From Pseudomonas frederiksbergensis (GTDB taxonomy: Bacteria > Pseudomonadota > Gammaproteobacteria > Pseudomonadales > Pseudomonadaceae), in NCBI RefSeq assembly GCF_000802155.2, contig NZ_JQGJ02000011.1, forward strand, positions 62,001 through 126,000: 64,000 bases of DNA, given 5' to 3'. Position 1 is the stretch's first letter; each line of letters opens with the position of its first letter. Positions 53,288-61,223 of the stretch are shown here, in pieces. Under the pieces are notes generated by a model that was given only the letters and a program-made list of their open reading frames with translations, ran no database searches and had not been told where the DNA came from. Made by a program: the position numbers and the translations under genes.

Positions 53288-55273
53288 ATGGCCAAAGTTG
53301 AAGTCAAGGCAAAAGGGATTAAAAATAGGCTTAAGGCTATCAAATCTTATAGGGCTGTAGCTGAATATATATGGAATGGCTTTGACGCGGGCGCGACTTC
53401 TATTGATGTTAGGTACGAAGTTGATGATCTGGGGGGGATCAAATATCTCGCTGTGCAGGACAATGGCTCGGGAATTCCACACCATCAGGTTGAGAATAAG
53501 TTTAAGCCTATTCTATCTTCTGAAAAAAGAGATCTTGAGGTACAACACTCGCTCGTACATGGTAAAAATGGCCTTGGACGCTTGACCTTTTTTCATTTTG
53601 CACAAAGAGCAATATGGAGAACCCGATATGCCAGCGGCGATGAAGTATATGAATATGAAATTAAAGTAAGCGATGATGATATTGATAACTACAGCTTCTC
53701 CTCCGAGGAAAAAGTTTCCGGTAAAGAGGTGGGCACGTGTGTTAGTTTCGAAAATATTATCGGCCTGTCTGAGTCTTACATTAAAGATGAGTTGACTTCC
53801 TATCTGATTAAGGATTTCGCATGGCTGTTGGAACTGAAAAAAGATCAAGGTTTTGCGATTCGCATTAATGGCGCTGATATACCCTGTGAGTCTCTCGTTA
53901 GAGATTCAGAGGAATTTACTCTCAATATTGCTGATCACCTCTTTGATGTTAAGTTTGTAAGGTGGTCTAGAAAGTTGAATCGCCATTTCTCCAGGTTCTA
54001 TTGTTCAGATCTTGTGGGTGGCTTTAAGTACTCACGTCCGACGACCCTTAATAATAAAGGGGATGAATTTTATCATAGTGTTTTTGTGGTGAGCGATTAC
54101 TTTAAAGATTTTAGTGTTGGCAAGGAAGGCGGGCAAATTGATCTGTTATCCGCTACGACGGATCAATCTGAGGAATTCAAGGAGATGATAAAGAACATTA
54201 ATTCATTCCTGAGAAGCAAGCGTAAACCTTTCATTGTTGATCATGCTAAGAAGCTAGTAGAAGAGTTTGAGGCTAAAGGCTATTTTCCTGAGTTTAATTC
54301 GAAGAATAATTGGGAGCTAGCGCGGCATGAAGATTTGAAAGAGACCATTACTCAACTCTATCAGGTAGAACCAAAAATATTTTCCAATTTGAACCCTACT
54401 CAAAAGGTTACCTTCATTAGGTTTATATCTTTAATTGTTGATAGCGGTGAGGTTGAGGATTTATTTAAAATACTCGACGGTGTAGTTGATTTGTCCTCAG
54501 GAGAGAGGGAGCGCTTTGCGCGTCAACTGCAGACAACCAAAATGTCATCGATAGTAAACACTATCGAGTTGATAAGCGATCGATATAAGTCTGTCGCGGA
54601 ATTTAAGAAGTTGGTATTCGATCCGAATATGTATGCCGGAGAAGTCCCACATCTACAGAAGATGATGGAGAAAAATTACTGGCTAATAGGTGAGGAGTAC
54701 CAACTTCTAACCGCAGCTGAGCCAAAATTTGAAGAAGCTTTACGCCGATATACATACTTGCTGCATGGTATAGATAGTAAGGGCGCAGTTGATCATGAGA
54801 GCAAAAACAGAGAAATGGATTTGTTCCTTGTTAGACAAGGGAAGAAGCAAAGCATAGTAGAGAATATTGTGCTTGAGTTAAAGCATCCTACGAATATTCG
54901 TCTGGGCAAGAAAGAGTTTGATCAGGTTTATGATTATTATCAGGTAATTAGATCGATTGATCAGTTTAATGGTTCCAATATGGATTGGAAGTTTTATTTG
55001 ATAGGGAATCAATTTGACTCGACTGGCTATATTGAAAGCCAGATAAAGAGTCATAAAAACCATGGTGAACCTGGATTGATGTTTATTGGTGAATATCGGG
55101 TGTACGCATTTAGATGGAGTGAGATTTTTACTGAATTTGAGTTGAAGCACGATTTTTTAAATAAAAATCTCCAACTCGAATTGGAGCGGCTTACTGATGG
55201 CAGGCATGATTCTGCAGACGACATAGTGGCTGCGGTGAGAACCTCTGACGCTCCGAAAGAAATGGTCGCCTAG
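53288..55273 (+). CDS. GHKL ATPase fused to PD-(D/E)XK-like nuclease
   Basis: A 661-aa protein, AT-rich against the backbone. The N-terminus is a GHKL (Hsp90/MutL/MORC-like) ATPase: Glu26-Asn30-Asp33 in AEYIWNGFDAGA (N box), DNGSGI at 58-63 and HGKNGLGR at 91-98. A middle region of unknown fold follows. The C-terminal part shows the nuclease-like spacing Asp511 in REMDLFLV, then 530-532 in VLELKHP (E-x-K), then QVYDYYQVI, as in Shedu/DUF4263-like restriction-endonuclease folds. The combination suggests ATP-gated DNA cleavage, and an anti-phage role is plausible from its island position. The exact family is not known to me. The gene stands alone on the plus strand. Confidence 0.82.
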   Translation: MAKVEVKAKGIKNRLKAIKSYRAVAEYIWNGFDAGATSIDVRYEVDDLGGIKYLAVQDNGSGIPHHQVENKFKPILSSEKRDLEVQHSLVHGKNGLGRLTFFHFAQRAIWRTRYASGDEVYEYEIKVSDDDIDNYSFSSEEKVSGKEVGTCVSFENIIGLSESYIKDELTSYLIKDFAWLLELKKDQGFAIRINGADIPCESLVRDSEEFTLNIADHLFDVKFVRWSRKLNRHFSRFYCSDLVGGFKYSRPTTLNNKGDEFYHSVFVVSDYFKDFSVGKEGGQIDLLSATTDQSEEFKEMIKNINSFLRSKRKPFIVDHAKKLVEEFEAKGYFPEFNSKNNWELARHEDLKETITQLYQVEPKIFSNLNPTQKVTFIRFISLIVDSGEVEDLFKILDGVVDLSSGERERFARQLQTTKMSSIVNTIELISDRYKSVAEFKKLVFDPNMYAGEVPHLQKMMEKNYWLIGEEYQLLTAAEPKFEEALRRYTYLLHGIDSKGAVDHESKNREMDLFLVRQGKKQSIVENIVLELKHPTNIRLGKKEFDQVYDYYQVIRSIDQFNGSNMDWKFYLIGNQFDSTGYIESQIKSHKNHGEPGLMFIGEYRVYAFRWSEIFTEFELKHDFLNKNLQLELERLTDGRHDSADDIVAAVRTSDAPKEMVA

Positions 55274-55726
55274 CCGAATATTTAGTCTTCTTAAAGTCAG
55301 GCTATCGGGGCGGTAGCCCGCTCTCAGAAATAACACGGTTTCTGTGCAGATTTACACAAGTGGGGGGAGTCGGTCCCTGCCGTCGAGTTTGGTGAAGAGA
55401 TCGGTGACCACAGTCCAATTCCCATCCAGGTTCATAATGCTTTGCCATCACGGAGTTTTGTAGGTGGCTGCATGCTTCACAAAAACTCAGCTTTTGAGGG
55501 CGCGATTGGGTTACTCGGTATTTAAAAAAGGCGGGGACAGAAAAGGGGACTGATTTACTTCTCAGAAAATAAATCAGTCCCCTTTTTTCGTATGCAATTA
55601 TTATCGAATAAGATACCAAAGGTCATGAAAGTTGCCACTACTTTGTGGCAACTTTCTACCATGTTCCGCTAGTCAGATTGACTTCGGTGTAGAGAGGTGC
55701 GGAGCGTATATTACGGGTGCCTGCAG
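55274..55726. other. island gap between GHKL gene and YfbU gene
   Basis: 453 bp between convergent genes. It holds the 17-bp palindrome at 55541. A minus-strand frame tail (MNLDGNWTVVTDLFTKLDGR, stop near 55355) looks like a fragment of a lost gene but is not recognised. Nothing else is supported. Confidence 0.45.
55541..55586. repeat. REP-like palindrome, GGGGACTGATTTA type
   Basis: Perfect 17-bp arms, AAAAGGGGACTGATTTA and TAAATCAGTCCCCTTTT, around a 12-nt loop. This motif resembles the palindromes found beside REP-associated (Y1, IS200-like) transposases. A half copy lies at 57883. No such transposase is in the window. Confidence 0.8.
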
Positions 55727-56236
55727 TTAGGCGTCCAATATTTGGATGGCATCGTCTTTCGTTAGGCTGAAATCTATACCTAGCTCTGCTCGCTTCTGAA
55801 GCATACGTGAGTATTTTGGAATCATGGGCATGTGGCTGTTTAAATTGTCATTCTTTAGTAAGTATGGTTTCTGTTCTTGAAACTTACCTTGTGTCTCAAT
55901 TAGAAAGCGACAAAATCCCATGTATTCAGTTTCGTTATTTCCATCAAAGCCTCTGAAGAACGAGTAAGGATGAGAAGTGATGACTGAGCTTTTGCTTGAA
56001 CGCTTCAAGTCTTCAATTGCACGGTACAGGTCGAGAATGTCAAGTACAAAGCGACCCTCTTCAGAAGGCATGTCATCGCCAACCCATTGGTCAATCATAT
56101 TGTAGAAAATGGAGTAGCCATTCTCTAGGATATCAATCAGTTCTTTGTAGTGGCTGCGATCATCAGTATCAAGTGCAGCAAGAATCTTGTATTGATTTAT
56201 CAGGATTATGCGATCTTTCTTATCTAGGGTGGTCAT
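55727..56236 (-). CDS. YfbU-family protein
   Basis: A 169-aa homologue of E. coli YfbU (UPF0304): RIILINQYKILAALD at the start, LIDILENGYSIFYNMIDQW, FRGFDGNNETEYMGFCRFLI, HMPMIPKYSRMLQ and a final LTKDDAIQILDA. The biochemical function of YfbU is not settled. Here it overlaps the FRG gene by 4 bp (ATGA), so the two are translationally coupled, with FRG first. AT-rich composition agrees with island origin. A regulatory or antitoxin-like role towards the FRG protein is conceivable, but this is inference. Confidence 0.88.
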   Translation of the reverse strand: MTTLDKKDRIILINQYKILAALDTDDRSHYKELIDILENGYSIFYNMIDQWVGDDMPSEEGRFVLDILDLYRAIEDLKRSSKSSVITSHPYSFFRGFDGNNETEYMGFCRFLIETQGKFQEQKPYLLKNDNLNSHMPMIPKYSRMLQKRAELGIDFSLTKDDAIQILDA

Positions 56237-56964
56237 TGTTGGCCTCCTTGGGTCAGTATTTTGTGTTTGATGTGGCGGGCCATCCCCACGATATCAGGGT
56301 ATATCGTGTATTCGTTTAGATTAGACCACTTTAAGAACTCTCGGGCCTCGGCCTTAGCTTCTTTCGGGAGTATGATTTTACGAAAGCAAGATGTCGCTGC
56401 AGCTTCAAATGTAGCGTCCTGAGTACCAAAGATTGTGAAAGTGCCGTTTTGTGCTCGAAGTCTTTCGCTAATTTGAGTGGGACGAATGGCTAGAGGCTTT
56501 TCAATTTGAACTGGTCGATTTTCCCAGTAAAGCTTTTTGTATTCGAATTCTTTCTCTTCAGGTACTGAGATTACATTTTCTCTTCTGCTCAAGCGATTCA
56601 ATGCAATCGGGTCTAATACAAAAAGTGCGCTATCATTTTCGTCTGAGTAGTCACTATGTAAAATGAAAGCTATTGCAACTCCTAATACAGTGGTCCAGTC
56701 TAAAAGTCGAGTTGGTATCCAGTAGTGTTGCATGTCAAAAAGCGTTTCCCAATCATTCGCGCGTTTGTCGAACAGTCGAGAGGCTGTTTGTGTGAACTCA
56801 AAAAATAAAGCTTTCTCTTTTTCCTCCCAGTTCTGCTCTCTTGGCAGGCTTGGGATTAGATGCCAAGAGGGGTCGGAATGTCCGCGATACCAAGTCTCTA
56901 AAGGGCTACCTAACTCAAGTTCAGCTTCTCTTACGTTGGCCAGAAAATCATTCCATGCTGACAT
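56233..56964 (-). CDS. FRG-domain protein
   Basis: A 243-aa protein with an FRG domain: WYRGHSDPSWHLIPSLPR (about residues 25-42), FFEFTQTASRLF, and the signature DMQHYWIPTRLLDWTTV (about 82-98) followed by a strand LFVLDPIALNRLS. FRG-domain proteins are common beside mobile elements and defence loci; the activity is not known. The C-terminus is alpha/beta of unknown family. It is coupled by ATGA overlap to the YfbU-family gene. Confidence 0.88.
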   Translation of the reverse strand: MSAWNDFLANVREAELELGSPLETWYRGHSDPSWHLIPSLPREQNWEEKEKALFFEFTQTASRLFDKRANDWETLFDMQHYWIPTRLLDWTTVLGVAIAFILHSDYSDENDSALFVLDPIALNRLSRRENVISVPEEKEFEYKKLYWENRPVQIEKPLAIRPTQISERLRAQNGTFTIFGTQDATFEAAATSCFRKIILPKEAKAEAREFLKWSNLNEYTIYPDIVGMARHIKHKILTQGGQQ

Positions 56965-57335
56965 TCGGTTTCTCTATAGTTATGACCACTATTAAGTAGT
57001 TTTTAATCTGCTTGTTGGCGAAGCTTCCTGCAGTCGAATTGACGTGCAGGTCTAATGAGTCAGGACTGAAAAACTTGTTTCTTGTGAGCTAAAGCCTCCA
57101 TCTAGATCGACTTTGCTTCTACTCTAGCCATTGTGTGAGATTCCGAATGGCAGAGTATCGGGTAAAAAATACGCTCCAGTCATAGCTAGGCGTCTTATGA
57201 CTCTAGCTCAGCTTAAGATTTCTTGCAATCGTACTCAGTTAATTATTCACAGTCGAATTAGTCTAAAGTCTATAGCTATCTTTGGTTCTATTGAGGCTAT
57301 ATCTGCGGAACGTGATTATTAGCACCAGCTTCCAT
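56965..57335. other. island gap, no gene recognised
   Basis: 371 bp of AT-rich sequence. One 63-codon plus-strand ORF (57131) has no ribosome site and an unlikely composition. It is presumably the promoter region for the FRG/YfbU pair plus remnants. Confidence 0.4.
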
Positions 57336-57611
57336 TCAGAGATTAAATACCCATGACTTTCCTAGATGCCGGGCAAGTCGCCGAGCTGTAAGCACATAGT
57401 AATGCCTTGTCACCTGGTTGCGGTCGGAAAGACAATGATCAAGAAACCAAATCAAGTGCTTTTGCTGCCAAGCCCAAGGTGTTTCTCGCCGCCAGCGCTT
57501 TGAAATTTCAGCTTGGATTAGCATCGCCTGCCGCAGATGGCGTTGCCGCGTCGTGTGCGAGCCGGTCAGCACGCCAGCCAAGAACAACTCCATATCGAAC
57601 GGCTTGCTCAT
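57336..57611 (-). CDS. small protein coupled to recombinase remnant
   Basis: A 91-aa basic protein (RQRHLRQAMLIQAEISKRW, KHLIWFLDHCLSDRNQ, YYVLTARRLARHLGKSW). Its ATG overlaps the stop of the truncated recombinase (ATGA). The helical, Arg- and Trp-rich pattern recalls the SAM-like core-binding domain of tyrosine recombinases, so it could be an accessory subunit or excision factor. No family is recognised with confidence. Confidence 0.65.
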   Translation of the reverse strand: MSKPFDMELFLAGVLTGSHTTRQRHLRQAMLIQAEISKRWRRETPWAWQQKHLIWFLDHCLSDRNQVTRHYYVLTARRLARHLGKSWVFNL

Positions 57612-57907
57612 ACTCGACCACCAATGTAAGCACCGACCACTTCAATCCGTCGATGCCCCAGCTCATAGCTGATTTGCCTCTGGGCATCACGATCAAGGTT
57701 CCTATCTGCCAGATAACATTGGCCACCGTTGATAGGCGCACGGTGTTGGGTAATTTGCTCGTAGCGCTCACATGCGTACGCGGCTCGAAGCTCATGGAAA
57801 CCTTTGAGGTCGTGTGCATGCAGGATGTCCCGCGCAGGGCGGATGATTTCTTGCAGAAAATTTAGGTAGCTTTCGTGTGGCGTAAAAAAGGGGACGGATT
57901 TATTTTC
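57608..57907 (-). pseudogene. tyrosine recombinase, C-terminal remnant
   Basis: About 99 codons end at the TGA 57608-57610. The text HAHDLKGFHELRAAYACERY carries the box II His-x-x-Arg, and ISYELGHRRIEVVGAYIGG carries the LGH motif and the nucleophile Tyr. The catalytic N-terminal half is missing: the frame is cut upstream by the half palindrome at 57883-57909. This is the probable former integrase of the island, now unable to act in trans by itself. Confidence 0.82.
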
Positions 57908-57909
57908 TT
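57883..57909. repeat. half of the GGGGAC..ATTTATTTTC palindrome
   Basis: AAAAAAGGGGACGGATTTATTTTCTTA, matching one arm of the element at 55541, and placed exactly where the recombinase frame is cut. Confidence 0.65.
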
Positions 57910-58012
57910 ATCAAAAACGGGGTTCTGCGCGCAGGAATGCTAGGTTTGAACACACCATTCCTCAGGCAGCACCGCTTCAATGCCGGGCCAACACACCCGA
58001 AGGAGCCCCGTA

Positions 58013-58654
58013 ATGGACCTACACAACGAGTTCGAAAACAGCAAATTCTTTCACAACGCTCGTATTGATCGACGTGCTGCCGATGCCTTGGTCGGGCTGG
58101 CCGCTGGGATTACGGCCGACGGTGTCGTGAACGTCAACGAAGCGGTTTTTCTAAAGCAATGGTTGGAAAACAATCTCGCACATCTGAATGACCCGGTGAT
58201 CAATCTGCTCTATTCGCGTTTGGCCTCCATGCTTCAGGACGATGCTCTGGACCCTGACGAATCTCTTGAGCTGCTTAACATCCTACGTAGTTTTTCTGGA
58301 GTAGGCATTGAGAAGTCGCAGGTCGGCGGAGCTATGGCTGTTGCTCCTACGGACCTTCCATTCAATTCACCGGCTCCTGACTTGATGTGGGACGGCCGGT
58401 TGTTTGTATTTACAGGCGTAATGGCTTTTGGCCCGCGCAAAGATTGTCAGGCATTGGTCGAGGAGCGTGGCGGTTTGATTGGTGGTGGTGTGAGCAAGAA
58501 GGTGCATTACCTAGTGGTCGGCAGCGTGGGTAATGAGCAGTGGCGCCACAGTACTTACGGAACGAAGATTATGAAGGCAGTGGAGCTGCGGGAGGCGGGG
58601 GCTTCGATTGCGATTGTGGGTGAGGACCACTGGCAAAAGATGCTGTTTGGTTGA
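58013..58654 (+). CDS. BRCT-domain protein
   Basis: A 213-aa protein. An N-terminal helical domain (DRRAADALVGLAAGITADGV, then NVNEAVFLKQWLENNLAH) resembles TerB-like or similar calcium-like helical modules. A C-terminal BRCT domain follows: GRLFVFTGVMAFGPRKDC, LVEERGGLIGGGVSKKVHYL and a TKIMKAVELREAGASIAIVG end. BRCT folds bind phosphopeptides or DNA ends. The start is the ATG at 58013, after AGGAG; an ATG 33 bases upstream lacks a site. It is GC-richer than its island neighbours, so it may belong to the original tRNA-flanking sequence. Confidence 0.82.
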   Translation: MDLHNEFENSKFFHNARIDRRAADALVGLAAGITADGVVNVNEAVFLKQWLENNLAHLNDPVINLLYSRLASMLQDDALDPDESLELLNILRSFSGVGIEKSQVGGAMAVAPTDLPFNSPAPDLMWDGRLFVFTGVMAFGPRKDCQALVEERGGLIGGGVSKKVHYLVVGSVGNEQWRHSTYGTKIMKAVELREAGASIAIVGEDHWQKMLFG

Positions 58655-58712
58655 GATTGCTTCCGTCGTGGTGTTCTAAAAGATTGCCCATCTTGGCCGA
58701 AAGATTTTCGAT

Positions 58713-58826
58713 GGGTTGACGGCCTCATCGCGAGCAAGCTTGTTCCCGCAGGTTTCAGCATGGGGTAAAAGTGGACGGTCCAGAAACAACAAAGCCCTCG
58801 CATTTCTGCGAGGGCTTTGTTTTGTA

Positions 58827-58831
<5 letters not shown>
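58713..58831. repeat. right flanking repeat of tRNA island (attR-like)
   Basis: The REP core GCGAGCAAGCTTG (58730-58742), then at 58780-58831 the 52-bp block matching 52882-52933 at 50 of 52 positions. Its right end overlaps the 3' CCA end of tRNA-Thr. In this copy the terminator stem is perfect. Confidence 0.8.
58789..58820 (-). terminator. intrinsic terminator of tRNA-Thr
   Basis: On the minus strand AAAGCCCTCGC-AGAAAT-GCGAGGGCTTT then GTTGTTT: an 11-bp perfect stem immediately after the tRNA 3' end. Confidence 0.88.
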
Positions 58832-58902
<71 letters not shown>

Positions 58903-58914
58903 GTGTGGGCGACG

Positions 58915-58942
58915 ATTATAGCGATTGGGAAGGTTCTGTAAA
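58915..58942 (-). promoter_or_regulatory. sigma-70 promoter of tRNA-Thr
   Basis: Minus-strand -10 TATAAT (perfect, 58915-58920) and -35 TTTACA (58937-58942) with a 16-bp spacer, 12 bp before the tRNA 5' end. Confidence 0.8.
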
Positions 58943-59299
58943 CCCCTGAATTCTGACTATTTTTAGACGGGCAGCAGTTCCGGTGGATGGGGCGCGGTTG
59001 GGCGGGGCGTGAGGGGCTTGGCGGCGGGCGGTTGCTTTACTCATGCGGGGCAAGCCAAAGCGCCTGTGGGGCGGGGCGAAAATGCTGCCGGACCCAACGT
59101 TTATGCTGGTTTGCTCAGCTGCTTATGCACAATCGATAGGACGTTGCGAGTGATATCTTTCGGTTTTGTGACAATTTCCCGGTTTGCTCGCAAGCTGCTG
59201 TTTTCATGGTTTTTTATCCATGTGAACAAAAAATGACCAGCTAAGTTTCAACCCGAAAATCACGGTTTTCTTGGATCCAGGTTTATTTCATCAACAGAG
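58943..59299. other. intergenic, no gene recognised
   Basis: 357 bp between tRNA-Thr and the methyltransferase gene, G-rich in the first half. No ORF has a ribosome site. TTATCCACA at about 59300 matches a DnaA box, as does its complement at 59549, but they lie in coding sequence or at its edge and are probably chance. Confidence 0.45.
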
Positions 59300-60553
59300 T
59301 TATCCACAGGCTGTTTCGCCTTGGCGATGCTCTGCCAGCAACAGCAGGTTGCGCGGCGTCAGGAGGGTTTCGCAGAAGGTGCCGAGGCGGACGTCGTAGC
59401 CTTTTTGGCTGAGGAAAAGTGCCCGGTCCAGCACCAGCCAAAGCTCCAGTGGTCGGCGGAAAAGGCCTCGCACCAATTCCAGGTTTCGCACCTCGGCCAG
59501 GCGCTGCTGGCCTGCTGCTTCCAGGGCGGCCCAATCAGGTGTGCCGACTGTGGATAAGCCTTTCAGGGCTGCCAGATCGGTACAGTACTGGGCGAAAGAT
59601 TTTTCCAGCCAGGCGCTGGGCAATGAGGGGGTGGCCAGGTAGTCGTCGCACCCTCTGATTTGTCGCTGCAGCAGGTCGAAGCCCAGGCGCCATGCCATGG
59701 ATTGGTCCCGTTGCCTTCTTACGCGGGCGCCAGCGGTGACGGTCTCGGTCTGCGGCAGGCTGAGATCGTCGAGCGACAGTTGTAGGCCGGAGCCTTTGGC
59801 GGCGTCGGACAGCGCTTGATAACGCTCGCTGTTGATGCGGTTGTAACAGCACGGCGCGATCGCCAGTTGTGCACAGCCAGCGGCGCTGGCCAGGTGCATC
59901 AGGCGCACGTGCAAGTCGCCGCAGGCGTGCAGGGCTACGGGGGTGTGTTCCGGATGCAGCACCTGGTTCGCGTCCGCTGCCAGTACGTCTTGTTGCAGGT
60001 GCGTGGCGGGCAGGTGGTGGCGTTGGCTCAGCAACTGGCCGCTGGCGATCAAGGCAGGATCGTATTCCAGGCAGGTCAGTTGCTGCTCATCGTGCAGCAA
60101 GCGTCGACCGAGGTGGCCTTTGCCGGCGCACCAATCGAGCCAGTGGGTCGGTGCGGTGGAGAAGCGCAGGCGGCTGGCGAAGGCTTCGATCTGCTGCCAT
60201 TTGCGCCCGGGTACGTCGACGTTGAGGCGGTGGCTTGATGCTTCGAGCGCATTGGCCGGCAATTCTGCGACCGCGCCGAGGGTGCGGGAGATAGCGGCCA
60301 ATTCTGGAAACGGCGCTGGCGCATCCTCCATTAACCATGGCTGGTGATGGTCGTTTTCCGCAGTCTCAAGCGAACGCTGGCGTAGCCATTGGGCCAATTC
60401 CGGGTGGGACGTTTCCCAAGGCATCTGCAGATGGATGAAGGGACGCGGTTTCCATAGTGCCTGATGAGTGGTGAGAAAAACGTCCAGCGCCATGAAACGG
60501 GCGAGCAATGCCTCGCCCGTCAGGACGCGGCTGTCAGCGTCCCTGGCAGGCAT
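59300..60553 (-). CDS. SAM-dependent methyltransferase
   Basis: A 417-aa methyltransferase-fold protein of the methyltransf_32-like group. The SAM-binding motif reads WLDWCAGKGHLGRRLLHDE (about residues 138-156), then CLEYDPALIASGQ, VALHACGDLHVRLM and AIAPCCYNRI, the last in the position of the catalytic loop of RNA methyltransferases. The substrate is not known; the ACGDLH and PCCYN text points to a protein or RNA methylase. It starts inside the end of the permease gene (20-bp overlap), so it belongs to the transporter operon, although no functional link is evident. Confidence 0.82.
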   Translation of the reverse strand: MPARDADSRVLTGEALLARFMALDVFLTTHQALWKPRPFIHLQMPWETSHPELAQWLRQRSLETAENDHHQPWLMEDAPAPFPELAAISRTLGAVAELPANALEASSHRLNVDVPGRKWQQIEAFASRLRFSTAPTHWLDWCAGKGHLGRRLLHDEQQLTCLEYDPALIASGQLLSQRHHLPATHLQQDVLAADANQVLHPEHTPVALHACGDLHVRLMHLASAAGCAQLAIAPCCYNRINSERYQALSDAAKGSGLQLSLDDLSLPQTETVTAGARVRRQRDQSMAWRLGFDLLQRQIRGCDDYLATPSLPSAWLEKSFAQYCTDLAALKGLSTVGTPDWAALEAAGQQRLAEVRNLELVRGLFRRPLELWLVLDRALFLSQKGYDVRLGTFCETLLTPRNLLLLAEHRQGETACG

Positions 60554-61223
60554 CAACGCGCAACCAGCGTTCCAGCTGCTTGAAGCCTTGCACCAGAACG
60601 AACGACATCAGCAGATAGAACATGCCGGCCGCGAAGAAAATCTCCACAGGCATGTAGGTCCTGGCGATGATGGTGCGGGCCATGCCGGTAAGTTCCAGCA
60701 AGGTCACGGTACTCGCCAGGGCGCTGGCCTTGAGCATCAGGATCACTTCGTTGCTGTAGGCCGGCAGGCCGATGCGCGCGGCGCGGGGCAGCATGATGTA
60801 GAACAGCGCCTTGGGCCGCGACATGCCCAAGGCCCGTGCGGCTTCGATTTCGCCACGAGGGATGGCCTGGATCGCGCCGCGCAGGATCTCGGCGATGTAA
60901 GCGGCTGTGTGCAGGGTCATGGTGGCCGTGGCGCACCAGAATGGGTCCCGCAAATACGGCCACAACGCACTGCTGCGCACGGCATCGAATTGTGCCAGGC
61001 CGTAATAGACAAGGAACAACTGGACCAGCAGCGGCGTGCCACGGAAAAAGAAGATGTAGGCGTAGGGCAATGCCCGCACCTGCCACAGGCGCGATGAGCG
61101 GGCGATGCCCAGCGGAATCGCCAGCAGTAGCCCTGCGATCACGGCGATAGCCACCAACTCCAGGGTCAATGTGGCGCCCTGGGCCAGCTTCGGCAGCCAC
61201 TTGATGATGACGTCCCAGTTCAT
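60534..61223 (-). CDS. polar amino-acid ABC transporter permease (second)
   Basis: A 229-aa inner-membrane permease of the HisM/AotM type. The family motif region is EAARALGMSRPKALFYIMLP, and there are five or so hydrophobic segments (TLTLELVAIAVIAGLLLAIP, YIFFFRGTPLLVQLFLVYYG). The ATG at 61223 overlaps the previous permease stop by 4 bp. With its partner it forms the membrane channel for a basic or polar amino acid. The ligand is not determinable, but the binding protein resembles those for lysine/arginine/ornithine. Confidence 0.92.
   Translation of the reverse strand: MNWDVIIKWLPKLAQGATLTLELVAIAVIAGLLLAIPLGIARSSRLWQVRALPYAYIFFFRGTPLLVQLFLVYYGLAQFDAVRSSALWPYLRDPFWCATATMTLHTAAYIAEILRGAIQAIPRGEIEAARALGMSRPKALFYIMLPRAARIGLPAYSNEVILMLKASALASTVTLLELTGMARTIIARTYMPVEIFFAAGMFYLLMSFVLVQGFKQLERWLRVDACQGR

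Noticed and set aside
57508..57819. A minus-strand ORF of 103 codons starting MHTTSKVSMSFEP
   Set aside because: It is another frame of the recombinase remnant, which has the real His-x-x-Arg and LGH motifs.
111..58751. CRISPR array from the many palindromic repeats
   Set aside because: Repeats are scattered, palindromic and of REP type; there are no equally spaced direct repeats with unique spacers.
59300..59557. Two TTATCCACA DnaA-box matches, suggesting an origin
   Set aside because: Other exact matches occur at 14226 and 15946 inside recQ; there is no cluster or AT-rich unwinding element, so chance is the best explanation.
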